From assembly GCA_035235625.1 (NCBI GenBank), contig CP141147.1, positions 24,844,756-24,908,755 on the forward strand: DNA of 64,000 nucleotides. The letters run 5' to 3'. The number at the start of each line of letters is the position of its first letter. Position 1 is the first letter of the stretch. Positions 59,852 to 64,000 of the stretch are shown in pieces. The translations under genes were made by a program, and so were the position numbers. A model generated the notes under the pieces. That model was not told where the DNA came from. It saw nothing but the letters and a program-made list of their open reading frames with translations, and ran no database searches. Source of the stretch: Saururus chinensis (taxonomy: Eukaryota; Streptophyta; Magnoliopsida; Piperales; Saururaceae).

Positions 59852-61333
59852 ATGGTCCCGGGAAATTTCTGGGTCATGGCCGCCGTGGTCGCCGGTGCCC
59901 TGGTGATCCTCAAATTTGTCGTCTTTTCTGCCATTCTGGTGTCTGGTTTGAGGAAGTTGTGGGGGTGGTTGGAAGATTCGTGCCATGTTTACCAGTACTA
60001 CAGAATCCCTGAGCACAACGAGAACTTGCAGGAGAACCAGCTGTACCGGAAGGTGGCGGTCTACGTGAGCTCCCTCGCCTCCCTTGAAGACTCCGACTTC
60101 GCCAACCTCGTCTCGGGGCGGAAAGCTGGGGAGATCGTCCTCCGGCTCGACCCTGGCCAACCCGTCCGCGACTCCTTCCTCGGCGCCAAGCTCTCGTGGC
60201 GGAACGAGCTCGGGTCCGGCGAGCTCCACACCAGGTCCTTCGTCCTGAAGATCCGCAAGCGGGATAAGCGGCGGGTCCTCCGCCCGTACCTCCAGCACGT
60301 CCACTCCGTGGCCGACGAGTTGGAGGCCAAGCGGAGGGAGGTCCGCCTCTTCACCAACTCCGGGCCTGAGTCCGCCCGGTGGCGATCCGTGCCATTCACC
60401 CACCCGGCTACCCTGGACACGGTGGCCATGGACCCGGACCTCAAGGCCAAGGTCCGGTCCGACCTGGAGTCCTTCCTCAAGTCGAAGCAGTACTACCACC
60501 GCCTCGGGCGGGTCTGGAAACGGAGCTACCTCCTCCACGGACCGGCCGGCACCGGCAAGACCAGCTTCGTCGCCGCCATGGCCAAGTTCCTCTGCTACGA
60601 CCTGTACGACGTGGACCTGGCCCAGGTTCGGGACGATTCGGACCTGAAGTCGCTCTTGGTCCAGACCGCGCCGAAATCGGTCATCCTGGTCGAGGACGTG
60701 GACCGGTTCCTGAACCGGGCTGGGGAGCCTCCATCAACAGCCGTTAGCCTGGCGGGAATCTTGGGCTTCGCTGACGGAATCTTCTCCTGCTGCGGGGAGG
60801 AGCGGGTGACGGTCTTCACAATGAGCTGCCGGGACGGGGTTGACCCGGCCCTGCTTAGACCGGGGCGGCTCGACGTCCACATTTATTTCCCGGTCTGCGA
60901 CTTCCCGGCCTTCAAGCTCCTTGCCAGCAGCTACCTCGGGGTGAAGGACCACAAGCTCTTCCCCGCGGCCGAAGAAGCGTTCCAGGCGGCGGCGGCGGCG
61001 GGATGTGGTGGAGGATCCGGGCTGATGAGCCAGGCGGAGATAGGGGAGATTCTGATACTGAACCGAGGATCGCCGAGCCGGGCCATCAAGTCGGTGATCA
61101 GCGCGATTCAGGCTAGGAAGGCGGCGGCTCCCGGGAGGCGGCTGAGCGAGAGCGGGTCACGGCGGGAGGGGAGGGGGGATGATTCCGGGGAGGAGTCAAT
61201 GGGGATGGGCGGCGGCGGGGGGGAGGGGTTGGCGGCGGCGTGGGAATTCCGGAAGCTGTACGGGCTGCTCAGAATGCGGAGCTACGGAAGCCGGAGGGGG
61301 AACGCGCTGGAGCCGCCAAAGGAGGCCTCTTAG
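59852..61333 (+). CDS. Membrane-anchored BCS1-type AAA-ATPase (At2g46620-like), single exon
   Basis: 493 aa, intronless and strongly GC-rich. The frame stays open upstream to 59669, but the ATG at 59852 puts the family's N-terminal anchor first: a hydrophobic segment at about 7-30, followed by the AAA-associated region (HVYQYYRIPEHNENLQENQL, SLEDSDFANL). Walker A is GPAGTGKT (230-237), Walker B VILVEDVD (277-284), and DPALLRPGRLDVHIYFP (331-347) holds the arginine-finger-like region. The C-terminus has Ala- and Gly-rich low-complexity stretches (about 376-390 and 460-468) and ends PPKEAS. Plant relatives are ATP-driven enzymes of mitochondrial, ER or plasma membranes, several stress-induced; the substrate is unknown. 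The minus-strand 335-codon frame is only its shadow. Confidence 0.92.
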   Translation: MVPGNFWVMAAVVAGALVILKFVVFSAILVSGLRKLWGWLEDSCHVYQYYRIPEHNENLQENQLYRKVAVYVSSLASLEDSDFANLVSGRKAGEIVLRLDPGQPVRDSFLGAKLSWRNELGSGELHTRSFVLKIRKRDKRRVLRPYLQHVHSVADELEAKRREVRLFTNSGPESARWRSVPFTHPATLDTVAMDPDLKAKVRSDLESFLKSKQYYHRLGRVWKRSYLLHGPAGTGKTSFVAAMAKFLCYDLYDVDLAQVRDDSDLKSLLVQTAPKSVILVEDVDRFLNRAGEPPSTAVSLAGILGFADGIFSCCGEERVTVFTMSCRDGVDPALLRPGRLDVHIYFPVCDFPAFKLLASSYLGVKDHKLFPAAEEAFQAAAAAGCGGGSGLMSQAEIGEILILNRGSPSRAIKSVISAIQARKAAAPGRRLSESGSRREGRGDDSGEESMGMGGGGGEGLAAAWEFRKLYGLLRMRSYGSRRGNALEPPKEAS

Positions 61334-64000
61334 CGGGTCTGCGGGTCGGTTTCGGAGTCAGAATCAGAAATAGGATTCAATTTGTTAATTTTTTAATTTC
61401 CTATTTTATGAATTTAATCATGTATGATTGGTGAACAGGAATAAAAAATCTCTGTAAATCTTTGGCAAATATGATTAAGTGTTAAAAGTCCCCACAATTT
61501 AGAAGTTCTTGCTTAGTTGTTTTTCATTTTTTGTTCAAGAGGGCACTTCTATTTTATGGTATATAGAGATAAAGCCCTATGTGGTACTTCACTAAGAGCT
61601 ATGCTATCCTTACATTATTAAGGTATTTAATAATAAAATCACATTTTAAAGTAATTTGGCAATAATTTAGGGTGGTAAATATAAAAAATTTATTGTGGTA
61701 CATTGTGATACTTTGTAACATCAATTAGTTACAGTTTAGTGTTAAGTGCAACTCAAACTATACCTTTTTCTTTAGCAAATTTTATTATTTCATTCCCATT
61801 TTAAATTTTTATGTAACAAATACATCCTTTGTCCTATATCAATTGTCTTAATTTTTTTTTAAATTATCCCATGTCAATTGTTCTATTTTATATAGCCGTT
61901 TTCATAATAATTAGTGATTAAAGTGAAAAAAAAGTTAATATATGAAATAAAAAAGTTAATAAACTAGTTTTCTTAAATATCATATTTTTGAATGGAATAG
62001 TTGAAAAAGAAAAAGGCGCTGATGTGCAGTCCGATTTCGTCTCACGGGGCTATAGATCCGAGTACCCGACCCGGGAAGTTATTGCAACGCCCGGGAAACA
62101 CGAGCCTGCAGGGCACTGCAAAAAGTGGGTGGGCTGGCAGAGTGGGCCACCGAGTCAGCCTTGTGGCAGTCGTGGATCCCAAGGCCCATGGCAGACCAAT
62201 TCAAGGAGTACCGAGTAAGATAACGACACTTGTTTGTTTAAAGTCGTAATGGGGCCCACAATTGAAAAATGTAACATGGGTCTCATAGTACACTTACTAA
62301 CGATTTGGCACAATGTCCAAAAAGGAGAATTATATGCTTTTGTTAATCCGTATGAACTTTTTGGAAGAGTTTTATTTGGGACATGTTTGACATTGGGTAG
62401 GAAGATCCAAAGATTCGCACTTTGGTTACTTATAAATCATTGACTTAAATGGTACACATTTCTTGCAGAAGTTTTTTTTTTTCAAGTTTTTTTTATGTCT
62501 TTATATAAAATTTTAAAGTATTTTTGTCCTCCTATCTCATGGCTTTTAGAATATCTTCATTAGCTAGGATCAACAGCCTATGCAAATCCACAGCTCATGT
62601 GACTAGAGGATATCCTAACAGACATCCACTAGAAGGACAATATAATTTTCCCTAACCTTTAGGTATCCAACCTTATTTGAAGATTTATCTCATTGAGCAC
62701 TCTATTGAGCTCTTCTTGGGAAATTTGGTTAAAGGACTTTAGAGACTTTTTTGGGGGGAATTTAGAGAGAGAAAATTGAACACTTCAAGCAAAACTTAAC
62801 TCCTATCGATTATTTTACTTCATAATGTGCACCACCAATATTGAGGGATAAGGCACATTATGTTTTATTTGAAGTTTTATGTATTGTTATAAGATTTCTA
62901 GTAAACTTTGGGCCTATCCGACATGGTTAAGATAGGGCACCGCCTAGACTCCCAATAGCCTAGCCTCACAAGAGTAAGGGGTTGTCCTCCTCTCCAATGT
63001 TCTCTCTAACATAGTGAACCTAGTCAATATTAATGAATTTTGTATCAAATAAAGCAAAAATAAGTGTGCCTCTTAACATATAAATATAATAAATTATTTA
63101 TTTTAAAAAACTAAATAGAGTTATTAATGTGAGATGGATGAAGTATAATATTACAAAATTTTAAATAATTCAAATGCCTCATTTTGTTGGCTACTCACCA
63201 AGGATTATATTTAGATTTACCCTATGTATGTGATAGGTAGGTCTTGTATATACTTGAAGGGATTGGCAACAAGATGCGATACTTTAAAAGGTTGATTGCC
63301 CTATTCCTTCTAATTGGGTCCTAGGAAGTATGAACTTGGGCACCCCTCCTTATGGAGAAAGTTAGCATGAGCACGTATGCAAAAAAATTTCCTACGCATG
63401 TCATGCCCGAGGATTTTTAAAACTCTTTTATCATAATAACATTAGTGAAAATAATTTTTTTTTAAAACTTTTTTTTGCCAATCAACAACAAAATTATCCT
63501 TGAGGTGACTCACTCATTTTCGAACATAAGAATATTTAAACCATCATAGTCATAATTTGAACTATTGAAGAACTTGTATGATTTAGAACTCAAACTATTG
63601 AAGAACTTATACTCAGAGATGCGAAGGATGTATTTGTTTTTGAAGACCATGACCATGACAAGTTTAACTTTTATGTTTTCATTTTGGATCATGCCTGAGA
63701 ATGTTAGTTTGGTTATACGATGGATTAATTTATATAAAAGAATGTTTTTACATGTTTTGAATTTCATTGATTCCTTTTATTTATAGTTGTATTTCAAAAT
63801 AAAATTTTAGTAAAGTTTTAAAGTAGATGTATGAAAAAATATCTGGCATGATAGATCAAGCAGTGAGGAAAGAATAATGAGTATATATATATGAGAGGAC
63901 TTACCGTAAGGTCAACCTCATGCAAGCTTATGTGAGGTTGATTCTAGCAGTGCCATTTTTGTAGAACCACCATTAAAGGCCGGTATTAGACCAAGGAATG
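61334..64000. other. 3' flank of the AAA gene and distal spacer
   Basis: No gene recognised. A GC-rich island at about 62010-62220 stands out and has open frames in two phases but no family feature. A half-MITE end (GTGAGATGGATGAAGTATA) lies near 63125-63146. The last 100 bases hold a short hairpin (GTCAACCTCATGCAAGC / GCTTATGTGAGGTTGAT). Confidence 0.5.

Noticed and set aside
59531..60538. 335-codon minus-strand open frame over the AAA-ATPase
   Set aside because: It is the reverse shadow of a GC-rich coding exon; its translation is low-complexity and matches no family, while the plus strand has a full AAA domain.

Overview
The window is nuclear DNA from a flowering plant. The evidence is spliced genes with GT-AG introns, AT-rich spacers, Ty1-copia remains, a long LTR that starts TGTCACACCCC, and many small MITEs. 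The GC-rich first exons and the strongly GC-biased single-exon AAA gene lean towards a monocot, but that is inference and no species is claimed.

Four genes can be supported. (1) A plus-strand hnRNP Q/LIF2-like protein with three RNA-recognition motifs (RRMs): 8 coding exons, 668-6894, 602 aa. (2) A plus-strand small F-box protein: 3 exons, 25810-29042, 151 aa. (3) A minus-strand MYG1-family exonuclease: 7 exons, 30561-37041, 372 aa, tail-to-tail with the F-box gene. (4) A plus-strand, single-exon, membrane-anchored BCS1-type AAA-ATPase: 59852-61333, 493 aa. They share no pathway that the sequence shows; this is ordinary eukaryotic gene spacing. I found no tRNA, rRNA or CRISPR.

The rest is mostly repeats. 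A complete but dead minus-strand Ty1-copia element (8685-19079) has both LTRs, primer-binding site (PBS), polypurine tract (PPT) and a 5-bp target duplication (AGGCA). Its pol is split by a 3.3-kb solo LTR (11530-14856) with its own 5-bp duplication (CTTAG). A second degenerate copia LTR family occurs at 38111 (plus, followed by gag/protease remains) and 56310 (minus). A further solo-LTR-like block lies at 44920-45915. A broken, expanded copy of the F-box gene (intron 1 and exon 2) lies at 41650-46870 and carries the same MITE at the matching position. Three MITE families recur: Stowaway-like (many copies), a ~200-230-bp family (4 copies) and a ~500-bp family (3 copies). A 1-kb tandem array of palindromic units fills 57440-58430.

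No clearly new biochemical system is visible. The most interesting items are the F-box duplication history, the mixed-period palindromic array, the two recurrent MITE families, and features of the RRM and MYG1 proteins (a near-EAR motif, two possible starts). Long spacers (19085-25500, 46870-49500, 50580-53280, 53520-55090, 61334-64000) hold no gene I can recognise.
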